64,000 nucleotides of DNA from Ailurus styani (Eukaryota > Chordata > Mammalia > Carnivora > Ailuridae): positions 9,541,218-9,605,217 of the forward strand of contig LNAC01000032.1 of NCBI GenBank assembly GCA_002007465.1. Reading direction: 5' to 3'. The notes below the pieces were generated by a model. The model was not told where the DNA came from. It saw only the letters and a program-made list of their open reading frames with translations, and searched no databases. Positions 32,496 through 46,018 of this stretch are shown piece by piece. The stretch's first letter is position 1. Every line of letters begins with the position of its first letter. The position numbers and the translations under genes are program-made.

Positions 32496-32518
32496 AATTA
32501 AAAAAAAAAGAAAGAAAA
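32289..32518 (+). mobile_element. CAN-SINE with expanded (AAAT)n tail
   Basis: Head gggacgcctgagtggctcag, internal body, then an AAAT run of about 12 units (32448-32497) ending aaaattaaaa. The tail has expanded into a microsatellite. The TSD is not clear. Confidence 0.94.
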
Positions 32519-32659
32519 CTTCCAATGATGAACTCAGTAACCTCAAGGCAATGCTTTCCAATTATAATTAATGATACAGTATATAATTTAAGATACAGCA
32601 TGCGAACTATATAATTTTGATATAAAGGCAACCACGCAATAGTGTGGTTTGCATAAGGG

Positions 32660-32675
32660 TTTTAATATATATGTG

Positions 32676-32729
<54 letters not shown>

Positions 32730-32730
32730 C
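32660..32730. repeat. compound (AT)n-(AC)n-(AT)n microsatellite
   Basis: atatatatgtgtatac, then AC units from about 32680 to 32717, then tatatatatata. It is probably highly polymorphic and only about 160 bp from the AAAT microsatellite. Confidence 0.93.
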
Positions 32731-32864
32731 CAAGTTGCGCTAGTGTTTCAGGGTAGCTCATGAAAGGAAGTGTTCTCTTTATATTAGAGATTATTTTTTC
32801 TCTTTTTTTTAAATAAACATTTTCTTTTTAATAAAAAAAAAGTGAAAGATGATTGTTCAGCTTG

Positions 32865-33420
32865 CTAGGGCTGCAATAACAAAGTACACAGACTGGATGG
32901 TTTAAACAACAAAAATGGATTTTCCCACAGCTCTGGCAGCTGGAAGTCTGCAAGTCAAGGTTGGCGAGGTTGGTTTCTTCTGAAGCCTCTCTCTTTGACT
33001 TGTAAATGGCATCCTTTCTCCTTTCTCATATGGTCTGCTCTTAGTACATATCTGTGTACTAACTACTCTGCTTATTTTTTTTTTAAGATTTTATTTATTT
33101 ATTCGGGAGAGAGAGCAAAGCGTGGGGGTGAGGGGTAGGGGCAGGGAAAAGCAGGCTCCCCACTGAGCTGGGAGCCCAATGTGGAGCTCAGATCATGACC
33201 TGAGCAGAAGGCAGATGCTTAACTGACTGAGTCACCCAAGGTGCCCCATAATTTCCCTGTTTATAAAGACACCAGTCCTAATAGATTACAGGCCTACCCT
33301 AATGATCTCATTTTAACTTAATTACCTCTTAAAACACTATGTCCAATACAGAGATGTTCCAAGGGATTTGGGATTAGGACTTCAACATATGCAGTTTAGG
33401 GGAACACAATCTAGCACATA
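32865..33420 (-). mobile_element. solo MaLR-type LTR, minus, split by SINE
   Basis: gctagggctgcaataacaaa, gtacacagactggatggttt, ctggcagctggaagtctgca, then after the SINE ataaagacaccagtcctaat and aggacttcaacatatgcagt. This is the reverse MaLR LTR order. No internal genes. Confidence 0.7.
33074..33247 (-). mobile_element. CAN-SINE inside MaLR LTR
   Basis: T-run, aagattttatttatttattc, and the head complement gagtcacccaaggtgcccc. Part of the head (the ccctgggatcgag block) is deleted: ggagctcagatcatgacc joins directly. Confidence 0.93.
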
Positions 33421-33499
33421 ACCATAGTCATTTTATAAAATGTGAATAATCAGAAAATATGAGAGAGAAAATTCAACCATGTCTTATATCCTGAAGACT

Positions 33500-33865
33500 A
33501 CCACTGATTTCATTTTTGTTTGTATTTCCCTCCTTTCAGTTTTCCATCCATAATGTACACAGTTATACTCACACAATATATAAATATTTTCACCCTATTT
33601 TCCTAACTTAATGCGAGTATTTTCCAAATTTATTACAATTTATAAGCATTTTAAGTGTCTAACTCTCTTTTCTAGATTTACCACAATTTATTTCATCATT
33701 TCTCTCTACTGTTTACATATTTGTTTACACATATTGTTTGTATATTTTCCTTTATAAACAGTGCTGTGATGACCTCTAGTATATATTAAGATTTTTCTGA
33801 ATTTTGCATTTCCTTAAGGTAGATTTTTAAAATGGAATTATAGGGTGAAAGTTTCAAAGTACTCT
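33500..33865 (-). mobile_element. ancient L1M fragment
   Basis: tataaacagtgctgtgatga, gcatttccttaaggtagatt and aatggaattatagggtgaaa match the minus-strand 3' region of old L1. Confidence 0.55.
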
Positions 33866-33884
33866 TAAGTAGGGTACAAAGTTT

Positions 33885-34140
33885 TGGTTATGCAAGAGAA
33901 ATGAGTTTTGGAGATGTAACGTACAGCACTGAGATGACAGTTAATATTATATTGTATACATGAAATTCGCTAAGAGAATACACCTTAAATTATATCTTCT
34001 CAACACAAACACACACATAATAGTAACAATGTAGAGGTAAAGGGTAAGTTATTCAGTTTGACTGATGACCTTTTCACAATATATACATATGTCAAAACAT
34101 CATGTTATATTTCTTAAACATATATAAATTTTATATGACA
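33885..34140 (+). mobile_element. L1 3' end (L1MA/MB-like)
   Basis: gttttggttatgcaagagaa, agttttggagatgtaacgta, gtatacatgaaattcgctaa and atatgtcaaaacatcatgtt follow the plus-strand 3' UTR of L1MA/MB. Confidence 0.7.
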
Positions 34141-34180
34141 AAGATATCTTAGTAAAGTTGATAAAAGAAATAAAATGTGA

Positions 34181-34376
34181 GGGCACCTGGATGGCTCAGT
34201 GGGTTAAAGCCTCTGCTTTCGGCTCAGGTCATGATCTCAGCGTCCTGGGATCGAGGCCCGCATCGGGCTCTCTGCTCAGCGGGGAGCCTGCTTCCTCCTC
34301 TCCCTGTCTCTGCCTGCCTCTCTGCCTACTTGTAATCTCTCTCTCTGTGTCAAATAAATAAATAAAATCTTAAAAA
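34181..34376 (+). mobile_element. young CAN-SINE
   Basis: Head gggcacctggatggctcagt, near-consensus body and tail caaataaataaataaaatct. The 9-bp duplication aaaatgtga lies at 34172 and 34377. It has the acttgtaatctctctctctg tail variant. Confidence 0.96.
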
Positions 34377-34524
34377 AAATGTGATCATCTACAAAAAATA
34401 AAACAATCTTAACTATCCTGATGTATATACCACAAGTTATTTTCCAAAGGTGTTCATACAAATGATATTACCCATTTCACCACCGCTTTGACAAGACTGC
34501 ATTTTCTCATATAGTAAAAAGTCA

Positions 34525-36215
34525 TTGCCCATATTACCCAAAGCAATCTATAAATTCAATGTAAACCTTATGAAAATACCAACAGTGTCTTTCACAGGAC
34601 TAGAATAAATAATCTTAAAATTTGTATAGAACCACAGAATACCTCAAATAGTCAAAGCAATCTTGAGAACAAAGCTGGAAGTATCACAATATTAGATTTC
34701 AAGATATACGACAAAGCTGTAGGAATCAAAACAGTATGATACTGGCACAAAAATACACAAACAGATCAATGGAACAGAATAAAGACTCCACAAATAAAAC
34801 CATGATTATATGGTCAATTAATCTATAACAAAGTAGGCAAGAATATGCAATGGGAAAAAGACTGTCTCTTCAACAAATGGTACTAGGAAAACTGGCCAAC
34901 TACATGTAAGAGAATGAAACTGGACCACTTTCTAATACCAAACACAAAAATAAACTCAAAATAGACTAAAGACCTAAATATGAGACCTGAAACTGAAAAT
35001 CCTAGAAGAGATCACAGGCAGTAGTTTTTCCGACATTAGCCATAGCAACATTTTTCTAGATATGTCTTCGGAGGCAAGGGAAACAAAAGCAAAAATAAAC
35101 TATTGGGACTTCATCAACATAAAAAGCTTCTGCACAGCAAAGAAAACCATCAACAAAACAAAAAGACAACCTATGGAATAGGACACAATATTTGCAAATG
35201 ATATATCCAATAAAGGATTATTCAAAATATGTAAAGAACTTAAAGAACTCAATACTAAAAAAACAAACAACCTGATTAAAAAACGGGCAGAGGATCTGAA
35301 TAAACATTTTTCCAAAGAGGACATACAGATGGTCAACAGACACATGAAAAGATGCCAATATCACCAGTCATTAAGGGAATTCAGACCAGAACCAGAATGA
35401 GATATCACCTTAGATCAGTTAGAATGGCTAAAATCAAAATGGTGAGAAATAACAAGTGTTGACGAAAAAGTGGAGAAAAAGAACACCCATGCACTGTTGG
35501 TGGGAATGCAAATTGATGCAACCACTGTGGAAAACAGTATGGAGTTTCCTCAAAACTATAAAAACAGAAATTCCAGATGATCTAATAATTCCACTACTGG
35601 GTATTTATCCAAAGAAAATGAGACACTAATTCAAAAAGATATATGCATCTCTATGTTTACTGCAGCATTATTTACAATAGCCAATATGGAAGCAATCCAA
35701 GTGTCTATCAATAGATGTCTGGATAAGGAGGATGTAGTACACACACACACACAAATTTTCATGTAGTCATAATAAAGGATGAGATCATGCCAACTGAGAC
35801 AACATGGGTGAACCCAGAGGGTATTATTGTCAAGTAAAATAAATCAGACTGAGAAAGACAAATACCACATGAATCCACTCATAAGTGAAATCTTTAAAAA
35901 AATGAATAAATAAACAAAAAGCAAAATCAGACTGATAAATACAGAGAACAATCTGATGGTTGCTGTGGGGGGAGTGGACTATTGGGCAAAATGGGTGAAG
36001 GGGAGAAGGAGATGCAAAATGAATATCTCCAGTTACGGAACGAATAGGTCACAGAAATAAAAGGCACAGCATTAAGGAATATAGTCAGTGATACCATAAT
36101 AGTGACATAATGGGACAGATTGTAGGTACACTTGTGGGGAACACAGGGTAATACATAAACCTGTCAAATCACTAAGTTGTACACCCATAACTAATGTAAC
36201 ACTGTGTCAATCAGT
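34525..36215 (+). mobile_element. 5'-truncated L1, plus strand
   Basis: It starts in the ORF2 C-terminal region (agcaatctataaattcaatg) and ends in the 3' UTR (cccataactaatgtaacact). It is interrupted by many stops and small deletions. A short CA run is at 35742-35753. Confidence 0.85.
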
Positions 36216-36471
36216 CATATTCAAAAGAGTCACTGTTGACATAATAGGGAATTACATCTCATTATTTTTTATTTAGAAAAAAACTTTTTATATCCAAAGA
36301 GAACAGACACTTCTCTACATATTTATTGACCTACTTATTCCTCCTTACATCTTTTACATGTATCCAGGTATGAGTATGATATGAGGGAGGGCAGGAGTGG
36401 TAGGAGTAGAATTCTTGATGTTTTCCTATTAATTTGATTAAATATTGTATATATCAAAAATGTTAACTTTT

Positions 36472-36648
36472 GGGGTGCCTGGACCGCTCAGTCAGTTAAG
36501 CATCTGCCTTCAGCTCAGGTCATGGTTCCAGGGTTCTGGGATCAAGTCCCACATTGGTCTCCCGGCTCACGAGGAAAGTCTGTCTTCCTCTCCCTCTGCT
36601 CAAATGCTCTCTCTCTCTCATTCTCTTTCAAATAAATAAAACCTAAAA
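36472..36648 (+). mobile_element. CAN-SINE, perfect TSD
   Basis: Older-type body (ggggtgcctggaccgctcag). The perfect 16-bp duplication aaaaatgttaactttt lies at 36456-36471 and 36649-36664. Confidence 0.96.
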
Positions 36649-36799
36649 AAAAATGTTAACTTTTGTCATTTTTGCTTTAATAATTTTTCCCTCAGACTAC
36701 TTGCTTAAATTACTGAAATTTAAGAAATGTATTCACTGCTCTCAACACAAAATTTTCCTTAGAAGTTGCCTTGAGACATTTTTCACCTTTTCTTTTTTC

Positions 36800-36905
36800 T
36801 TTCTTTCTTTTTTTTTAAGTAGGCTCCATGCTGGACCTGTGAGATTGAGACCTGAGCTGAAATCAAGAGTTGGACATTTAACCAAATGAGTCACTTAGGT
36901 GCCTC
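36800..36905 (-). mobile_element. short old CAN-SINE, minus
   Basis: T/C-rich start, ttaagtaggctccatgctgg, gacctgagctgaaatcaaga and head complement gagtcacttaggtgcc. It lacks the CT-rich middle, like the copy at 27035. Confidence 0.85.
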
Positions 36906-36909
36906 ATTT

Positions 36910-38640
<1,731 letters not shown>

Positions 38641-38643
38641 GTA

Positions 38644-38822
38644 GGGGTGCCTGGGTGGCTCAGTCAGTTAAGCATCTGCCTTTGGCTGGGGTCTGTGGTC
38701 TCAGGGTCCTGGGATCGAGCGCTGTGTTGGGCTCCCTGCTTGGCAGGGATCCTGCTTTTCCTTCTCCTTCTGCCTGCTGCTCCCTCTGCTTGTTATCGCT
38801 CTCTATTAAAAAATAGGTAAAA
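38644..38822 (+). mobile_element. CAN-SINE
   Basis: Head ggggtgcctgggtggctcag, body with gggtctgtggtctcagggtc, and a degenerate tail (ttaaaaaataggtaaaatc). Confidence 0.93.
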
Positions 38823-39045
38823 TCGGGCGCAAGCAGGTGGTTTCTACATATTGCCAAACCAACCAGAAGAAAAAATGAAAAATTCAGATTAGAAATTTTA
38901 TTTCTAAATAACTGGAAATGAAATTTCTAGAATTAATTTTGTTCCCTCTACATTTCCTTCAGGTTCATTTCTAAATTTTAGGTTAGAAAATTTAGATCAA
39001 AAGTTCATCTTTCTTTTTTCACAAAATAAATATCAATATTGGTGT

Positions 39046-39455
39046 GTTAGTTAGCTAGGGTTGTCATAGCAAAGTACCACAGACTGTGTGGCTTAAACAG
39101 AAATTTATTATCTCACATTCTGGTCAGTAGAAGCCACCCATCAAGGTGTCAGCAACGCTGGTTCCTTCTGGGCACTGTGAAGGAAGGGCCTGTTCCCAGG
39201 GCTCTCCGTGGCTGCCTTCTGCTGACATCCCTTTCACATCATCTACTCTTTATGCCAGTCTTTGCATCCCAATTTCCCCTTTGTGTAAGGGCACCAGTCA
39301 TACTGGATTAAGGCCTACCCTAATAACCTCATTTTAACTTGATTACCTCTATAAAGACCTTGTCTCCAAATAAGATCACATTCTGAGGTACTGGGGGTTG
39401 AGACTTCAATGTGTGAATTTGGAGAGGGGACACAATTCAATCCATACTGGCTGGT
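39046..39455 (-). mobile_element. solo MaLR-type LTR, minus
   Basis: gttagttagctagggttgtc, aaagtaccacagactgtgtg, ggcaccagtcatactggatt, ttgattacctctataaagac and ggggacacaattcaatccat in reverse LTR order. It is the third minus-strand copy of this type in the window. Confidence 0.7.
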
Positions 39456-39639
39456 ATATAACATGAAAACATGAATGAGTTTTTAAGAATGATTGTTTGG
39501 ACTCAATTTACATTATTCCTATTGAGTCAAAGAAGTAAATAGAATAACATATAATTCCTACATACTAGAGCCATTCCCACAAGTGATCGCTACCCTGTAG
39601 TGGTCTCATCCAAATGTAAAGTCTTTAAAAAAATGTATC

Positions 39640-40510
39640 TATGTGTTAGTTGATCTCAGATTTATAACTCGAACTCTCTCCAATGTCTTTTCTCCAGCTC
39701 CCTGACATCTCCAGTTAGATGTCTAACAAGTATTTCATACTGAATACACATAAAACTGAATTCTTAATCTTCTTGCTCATTGCCCCTCAACCTTATTTAT
39801 GCCCACTTCAACATTCTTTATCCATGATCTTCCTTCTCCATCACCTTATACATAATCTAGCTGCATATTCTGTTAACTTTACCTACAGGCTATATTTCAA
39901 ATTTGTCCATTTTCTTCAATTCACCACCATCATCACATCTTGACTGTAATGATGTAGTGGCTTCCCTTCTGTTGTCCTCATTACTCTTCATTACTCCAAT
40001 GAGTCTCCATTTATCAGCCAGAGTAATTTCATAAAACATAAGTTGGACTACTTACCTTTTTCACCAAAAATCTTTCAGTAACTTCTATATTGGAACAATC
40101 TCATTCCTCCCATGACAAAATGGCCACACTTGTCTCTCTTGAGATCTTCAAGCCTGCTGAGCTCTTCCTGCATAAAAGCATTTATATGTGCAATTTGGAT
40201 TATTGGTGATTGGTTCTTTAACATCACTTGCAGTTCAAAGACCACCTGCTCAGTCAGAGAAGTCTTGTTTCTCTGTCTACTCTACCTATGGAGAAACATC
40301 TTCCTGTTATTCAAGGGAATATGACTGCTTCATTAAAGTGTGTGTCCCAAATCTCAAACTCTCATTATAGCTTAGTCGTCCTCATTAAACTACAAGCCCC
40401 AGGAAGGTATGGATCAAAGTCTTCTTTATTCGCTACGGTGCTTAGCAAGGACCCTGGACACAGCAATGGCTTATTAATTAGCAGTTGGACCAAAAGGAAT
40501 GTATGAATGA
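39640..40510 (+). mobile_element. L2 LINE 3' half
   Basis: cctgacatctccagttagat, gtagtggcttcccttctgtt, ccaatgagtctccatttatc, agccagagtaatttcataaa and the 3' terminus caagccccaggaaggtatgg, ctggacacagcaatggctta follow the L2 order. Short open frames here are L2 relics. Confidence 0.7.
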
Positions 40511-40634
40511 ATAAAAGAAGGGTGTCCAAATATGTGGAAGAAGTGTGGAAAAAGATGAAGGGGCTTGTGGAAAATACACATGCAGGTATGGAGGTAGATT
40601 TATCTTAGACATGGGCCCATGACAAGTTTGAGGT

Positions 40635-40773
40635 CTACGAATCTAAAACATTAGTGTCCGTGCACATATCAGTGGCATATTTAGTCACCACTTGCTTATA
40701 GATTTCTTTGGAAAATACTGGAGATGGAATATTCTGTCCAAAGGGTCTCCTTGAGGTTTTCCTTAAGAATTTT
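40635..40773 (-). other. terminal exon candidate, unrecognised protein
   Basis: Minus-strand acceptor with a long pyrimidine tract (tctctttttttcacctctat, then cttggtag) precedes one base plus 45 codons and TAG (40637-40635). The peptide includes RKTSRRPFGQNIPSP and KEIYKQVVTKYATD. No nearby poly(A) signal outside the L2 is convincing. Protein not recognised; chance or a pseudogene remnant are alternatives. Confidence 0.3.
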
Positions 40774-41029
40774 CTACCAAGATAGAGGTGAAAAAAAGAG
40801 ACATTGGATTTATTTTTACAATTTGTATTTATAATTTTTTTACTGTATAAGATATATTGATACCATAATAACACTTGGCTAATATACTATTAAACAAGAC
40901 AATATCCACTTAGAGGTATAATTTTTTCTTTTCCCGGAGGCTGTAGCTTAAGGCAAATCACTTGAATGAACATACATTCTTGCCTTTGCCTATTTGAAAA
41001 TAGGTCACACCATATAAGGGTATGTTGGG

Positions 41030-41560
41030 GAGAGGTCTCCAAACCCCCCTTTGTTTCAATGATTCACTGGAAGAATTTATGAAACTCAGAAAAGTGATTA
41101 TCCTCATGTTTACAGATTATTACAGCAAAAGGATTACAGATTAAAAATGGCAAACGAAAAAGGCACATAGGGCAGAGTTCAGGAAAGATCAGGTACAATC
41201 TTCTGGTTGTCCTCTCCCAATGATATCACACGGACAGAGCTTAATTTTCCCAGCAGCAATGTGTGTCAACCATGGAAATTCACCCAAGCCTTGAGGTCCA
41301 TGATTTCTACTGGGGAACATAGGCATGCACCACCCTTGTGACCAACCTCAACTACTCAACCCCCAGTACCACCAGAAGTCAAGTTGATGGCTCAAAGCCC
41401 CAGGTATACAAAAAGAGGCATTCACCATACATCATTATTAGCATAAACTATCTAGAATATCCAAAGTTGTCAGATATACAAAGACACTCATATAAGACAG
41501 GATAACCTAAAGACTCAAAAGTTATCTTCTAGAAGCTGATCAAGCATTAGTCTGAAAACT
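41030..41560. repeat. old interspersed repeat, class uncertain
   Basis: Segments such as ttcactggaagaatttatga, acagcaaaaggattacagat, aaaggcacatagggcagagt and ttatcttctagaagctgatc resemble a common old mammalian repeat, perhaps LTR-derived. I cannot name the family safely. Confidence 0.35.
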
Positions 41561-41569
41561 TCTGGAATA

Positions 41570-41767
41570 TGGGGCACCTGGGTGGCCCAGTCAGTTAAGT
41601 GTTGGCCTTCGGCTCAGGTCATGATTCCAGGGTTCTAGGGCTGTGTCCTGCATCAGGCTCCTTGCTCAGTGGGGAGTCTGCTTCTTCCTCTCCTTCTGCC
41701 TGCCATTCACACTGCTCATACTCTCACTCTCTCTGTGTCAAATAAATGGATCTCTAAAAAAAAAAAG
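41570..41767 (+). mobile_element. CAN-SINE with TSD
   Basis: Head ggggcacctgggtggcccag and tail caaataaatggatctctaaa. The duplication aaacttctggaata lies before and after (second copy ending near 41783). Confidence 0.95.
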
Positions 41768-41789
41768 CCAAACTTCTGGAATAGTGAAA

Positions 41790-42455
41790 CACAGATTTTT
41801 TTTAATTAAAGTACACAAAGGGGATGGGAACAGTAAAGAAAAACAATGATAAAAAGTGGAACCTAATTATATCTTAAAATTACCTATATTTGGTATTTTT
41901 ATTTTAGACTATGGTATTCTTCTGCAATAATGATATGGATAATTTACTATAGACATTAATCTCTAATACCCATTCCTTTGAACAAGAAGGTTGGGAGAGG
42001 AAGAGGGTTGTTGGTTTGTTGTTTGTTTTTTCGTTTGGTGGGGTTGTCACCATCTTCAGATGGAAGGCACAATTAGCAGACTAGGGCCATAATCGATTTA
42101 GAGGTTCAGAGGCAAGTCACAGGAGGGGCAAGAAACTCTCCCCTTAGAGATGGGTAGCTGAGACCTAGGGAGAAGTGTTGAGTGGTACAGTTTTGTGATT
42201 AGAAAGATCGCACTTAAGGGCCACCTTAGTAAGTCAAACACTTACTAGAGATAAAGCTAAATGAAGTTCAGAAGACTGAGATAGATTCATAAGCTTTCAT
42301 ACCTAAATCTAGAACCTGAAATTCAACCAGCAACAAAAGGTTCTGTCTCAAATCTGGACAATAAAGCTAGTACATAAACTGAAAGGAAAGGCAGAGAATA
42401 TCCAGTTGAGTTTCTGGTACAAAACGCTCCCCACTAAGGAATCCATCAAGAAAGT
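41790..42455. other. no recognised feature
   Basis: A/T-leaning sequence with a GT-rich patch near 42008-42040; nothing supportable is seen. Confidence 0.3.
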
Positions 42456-42460
42456 TTATT

Positions 42461-42508
42461 GAATTAATTAATTAGTTAGTTAGTTAGTTAATTAATTAAT
42501 TAATTAAT
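42461..42508. repeat. (ATTA/GTTA)n tetranucleotide repeat
   Basis: Alternating blocks of attaatta, gttagtta and attaatta form about 12 tetranucleotide units. Confidence 0.93.
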
Positions 42509-42651
42509 GATACTTGAGAGAATGACTGCACTGACTTCAAAGCTTCAAATTCAGGGACTGAACTGAGGGGTTAGGATGCCATAACTGAAATTAAAACCCA
42601 TGGACAGTAGGTGTAATATATCTGTAGTTCTCTGTAAATCTCTGCTTACAG

Positions 42652-42856
42652 GGTGCCTGGGTGGCTCAGTGGGTTAAAGCCTCTGCCTTCAGCCCAGGTC
42701 ATGATCTCAGGGTCCTGGGATCGAGGCCCGCATCGGGCTCCCTGCTCAGCAGGGAGCCTGCTTCCTCCTCTCTCTGCCTGCCTCTCTGCCTACTTGTAAT
42801 CTGATCTCTCTCTGTGTGTGTCAAATAAATAAATAAAATCTTTAAATAAAAAAAAA
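42652..42856 (+). mobile_element. young CAN-SINE, perfect TSD
   Basis: Near-consensus copy. The 17-bp duplication taaatctctgcttacag is perfect at 42635-42651 and 42857-42873. Tail variant acttgtaatctgatctctct. Confidence 0.97.
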
Positions 42857-43004
42857 TAAATCTCTGCTTACAGGTGCAGACGTTTCAAAACACATGCACA
42901 CACATATAAACACGAGGTATTCCTTCAGGCAATCCCTACAAGGAGGGACAAAACAGAGAATCAGGAGGTCTTAAAATAGGCCCTGCTCACCCATAAGCCT
43001 TTGC

Positions 43005-43085
43005 ACTAAGGGAAGGAAGAAGGGCAGGAAGGAAGGGAGGAAGTGAGGGGGGAGGGAGAGTGGGAGGGATGGAGGGAGGGAGAAA
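43005..43085. repeat. purine-rich GGAA/GGGA simple repeat
   Basis: An 80-bp strand-asymmetric A/G tract (ggaaggaaga, ggaagggaggaag, gggagggagagtgggaggga). Such tracts can form triplex or G-quadruplex structures in vitro. Confidence 0.9.
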
Positions 43086-43548
43086 TTATCACAATAAGTG
43101 TGTCACACCCATTCCATAGGTTTCCCTGTGTTCAGGTCTCCCTGCTACCTGATGTTGAAACAGGATTAAGACTCTTCTAGCAGGAAAATTACTTCTGGCT
43201 AGAGCCTTCTTTAATATAGCACAGAGTAAAAATCCCAAATTTGATCTAACTACATTTCCTTCCTAGGGCTACATACACATGGATCACTTAATTACAACAT
43301 GGAAGTTTGACTTTGATGAAAAACCAATTTGTTTACAAATGACTCTGAGTCATGGTTATTAAGAAAATGTTAGTCAAAGCAAACCTGAAACAGATTTAGA
43401 ATAACTCTGTGGAGAAGAGATAATAGAGATCTTGCCACTTATTTCATCCCATTATGAGGTAAGATAGGTTGTGAGTGGTGGCCAGGAAGCCTATAGCAAC
43501 TCCCACACAAAGGTTTGAATAACGTAACATTTTATAAAGGGTTTTCAA

Positions 43549-43734
43549 TTATCTGGCAAATACTGGTTTTGTTCCTTTTCTGTTCTCAGACTTTCTGCTC
43601 TTTCTAATCCACTTTGTAGTATTATCAGAACAAGTCATCCAATCCTGATTATCATACAGATCCTCTGAATTTTGCGTTCTTGATATTGGCTTTTTGATCC
43701 TACTTCTCGCATTTACAGGAACTTTTCTTTCCAC
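43549..43734 (-). other. open frame, unrecognised, possible pseudogene relic
   Basis: A 61-codon minus-strand frame opens after an upstream stop and ends in TAA. The peptide is basic and polar (KPISRTQNSEDLYDNQDW, then KWIRKSRKSENRKG). There is no ATG start and no clean splice acceptor at its edge. It reads more like protein than most random frames here, but support is weak. Confidence 0.22.
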
Positions 43735-43739
43735 AGGTC

Positions 43740-44680
43740 ACCCTGTGGTTTAAATTAAGTACCCTGTGCTGTTAAATTAAGAGCAGAGTTATATTGTGGG
43801 GTTTTTTGTTTTGGTTTGGTTTTTTCTTTGTTTTTTACACAAGCAGAAAACGAAGGCATGTGGACCTAATTCTGCATCATGACTTGGAAACTGAACTATC
43901 TGCTGGACCCACAATAATATGTAGGGCATCTCGGGGTCCATGAGATATTACAAAAAAGAAGGAACAAGTAATTGTGTTTGTTTTAAACTCAGATTGATGC
44001 CCTTCCATCCTGCTGTGGAACCAGAATGGCGGAAGTTTCTCCTCCATGAGCCAACATGCTCACCCACAACCCTACGCTGCTCCTCACTGGAACCACATGG
44101 ATGGGGTTGTTTAGGGGTAAGGATAGCAGAGCCTCTGACCTGAGAGTGGTGTCTTTAACCTTGGAGCTCCAACAAGTAAGAAAGGCCTATTGTCTCATCA
44201 TAACCCCCCTTACAGGATTTCCAAGGGTGGGTATTAAATGAAACCATGACCACAATGATACAAAAAATAATTACCCACCCCTCACCCTGATTTAGGGCTT
44301 TTAGTCGGTGCATGTTTAATACTAACATTTGCATCTCAAGTTTTTCAAAGGCCTAAGTTAGAAGCACCAGCACTGTCTCTACTGGAATGATTTTATGGGA
44401 CAAGAAGTTCTAATTGATTGTTCTTAACAGGTACAAGAACATGTATGAAAAATAGAAAGTATCCAATTCACAACAGCATCAGAAAAAAATTCTGGACCCT
44501 AAATCAAAATATACAAAAAGGGCGTGGTACATTTTATAGGGACAATTGAGATTCACACTGAAATGACTGACATAGACAATGGTCAGTCCTCAGTCCTGGT
44601 CTTATATGAACTATCAACAGGACTTGATATCGCTGGTGGCTCTCTTTTTCTCAAACACTCTGTTTACTTGGCTTCTAGAT
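43740..44680. other. no confident feature
   Basis: Contains a T/G-rich tract (43798-43840) and a scrap resembling old L1 (aattcacaacagcatcagaa near 44466). No gene is supported. Confidence 0.3.
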
Positions 44681-44689
44681 ATTACTTTG

Positions 44690-45925
44690 TTGTTCTTCTT
44701 GTTGCTCTTCTCTTCTTTTTTTTTATTTTCCTGTCTCCTTGGTCACTCCTTCCAGGAATCTATGTTGGATCCTCCACATCCCTCAGACATCTAACTTTGG
44801 GGTATCCTAGGGCTCAGTCCTCAGACTTCCTCCTCTTTACTTATCTTTACTTCCAAGGTGATCTCCTCTGGTCTCGTGGCTTTAAATGCACTGTTTATAA
44901 CACTTAAGGTTGTATCTTCAGCCTAGACCTCCGCCTGAGCTATAGATTCATATATCCAATGACCTACCTGACACCTCCTCTTGGATATTTGATAGACATG
45001 CAAACTTAACTTTCCCCACACCACACCTGATTCCACCACCTCTACCCTCGGCCCCAAACTACTCCTTCCAATCTTCCCACCTCCATAAACAATAGCTCCA
45101 TCATTCCTGTTGGTCAGGCTCCCAACCTTGGATTATGCCCTTTCTCTCAAATAATGAATATTTCAGCAAGTCCTATTGGTTCTATCTCCAAAGTATACCC
45201 AGGGTCTGATCATTTCTCACCAGCACCATCACTTGTCCAAGCCACTATCATTTCCTTCCTGCATTATAGTAACTTCTTAAATGGCCTCCCTGCTTTTGCC
45301 CTTTGCCCCCATATAGAATATTCCCCTCAGAGCAGCCAGAGTGAGACTGTTAAAAATGGGAGTCAGATCAGGTCACGCCTCTCTCAAAACCCTCTAATGG
45401 CTTCCTTTTTCACTCAGAATAAAATTTCAAAATATGCAATGGCCAAAAGGCCCCACATGATCTGGCCCTCTGACCCCAGGTGTTACTATTCTTTTCTCAC
45501 GCTGCTCAGCCGCACTAGACTCCTCACTGTTCTCACGAGCCGGCACTCTATCTCGCTGGCCTTTGCATTTACTCTGCCCTTTCCCTGAAATATTTTTTCC
45601 CAAGATTTCTGGCTAGCTCATTTCCTTTAGGTGTTTGCTCAAATGTCACTTTATCAGACAGCCCTTCCCTGAGCTTTATTAAGTAGCATTCCTTCCCTCT
45701 CTATCTACCCTCATTCCCCACCACTCCCTACAGCCTTTACTCTGTTTCTCCTTTGTGCTTGTCATGGATTATCCATTTATTGTCAGTTCTCAGCACTAAA
45801 AGGAGATAATTCTCATGCTTCCTGCCAGCAGGGACTCAGTTTGTTTTGCTATACTTGCAGCCCTGAAATGGTGCCTGATACTCAGTCCATACTCAATAGG
45901 TATTTACTGAATAACTGAAGTTTAC
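44690..45925 (+). mobile_element. long L2 LINE fragment
   Basis: A clear L2 series: caatgacctacctgacacct, ggtcaggctcccaaccttgg, tatcatttccttcctgcatt, gcagccagagtgagactgtt, atggcttcctttttcactca, cccacatgatctggccctct, gctcaaatgtcactttatca and the 3' end cctgatactcagtccatact. About 1.2 kb, the longest L2 here. Its 144-codon frame at 45154-45588 is L2-derived and broken. Confidence 0.8.
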
Positions 45926-46018
45926 TTCTAATATTCCTGAATAATCCAGAATCTCCCCATACCACACACACAGTCAAAGTGAGGAGGCTCAACTTATACC
46001 TCTTATTGTTTGTTCCTT

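Noticed and set aside
45154..45588. 144-codon plus-strand frame
   Set aside because: It lies wholly in a long L2 fragment; the sequence follows L2 order and other parts of that L2 are broken.
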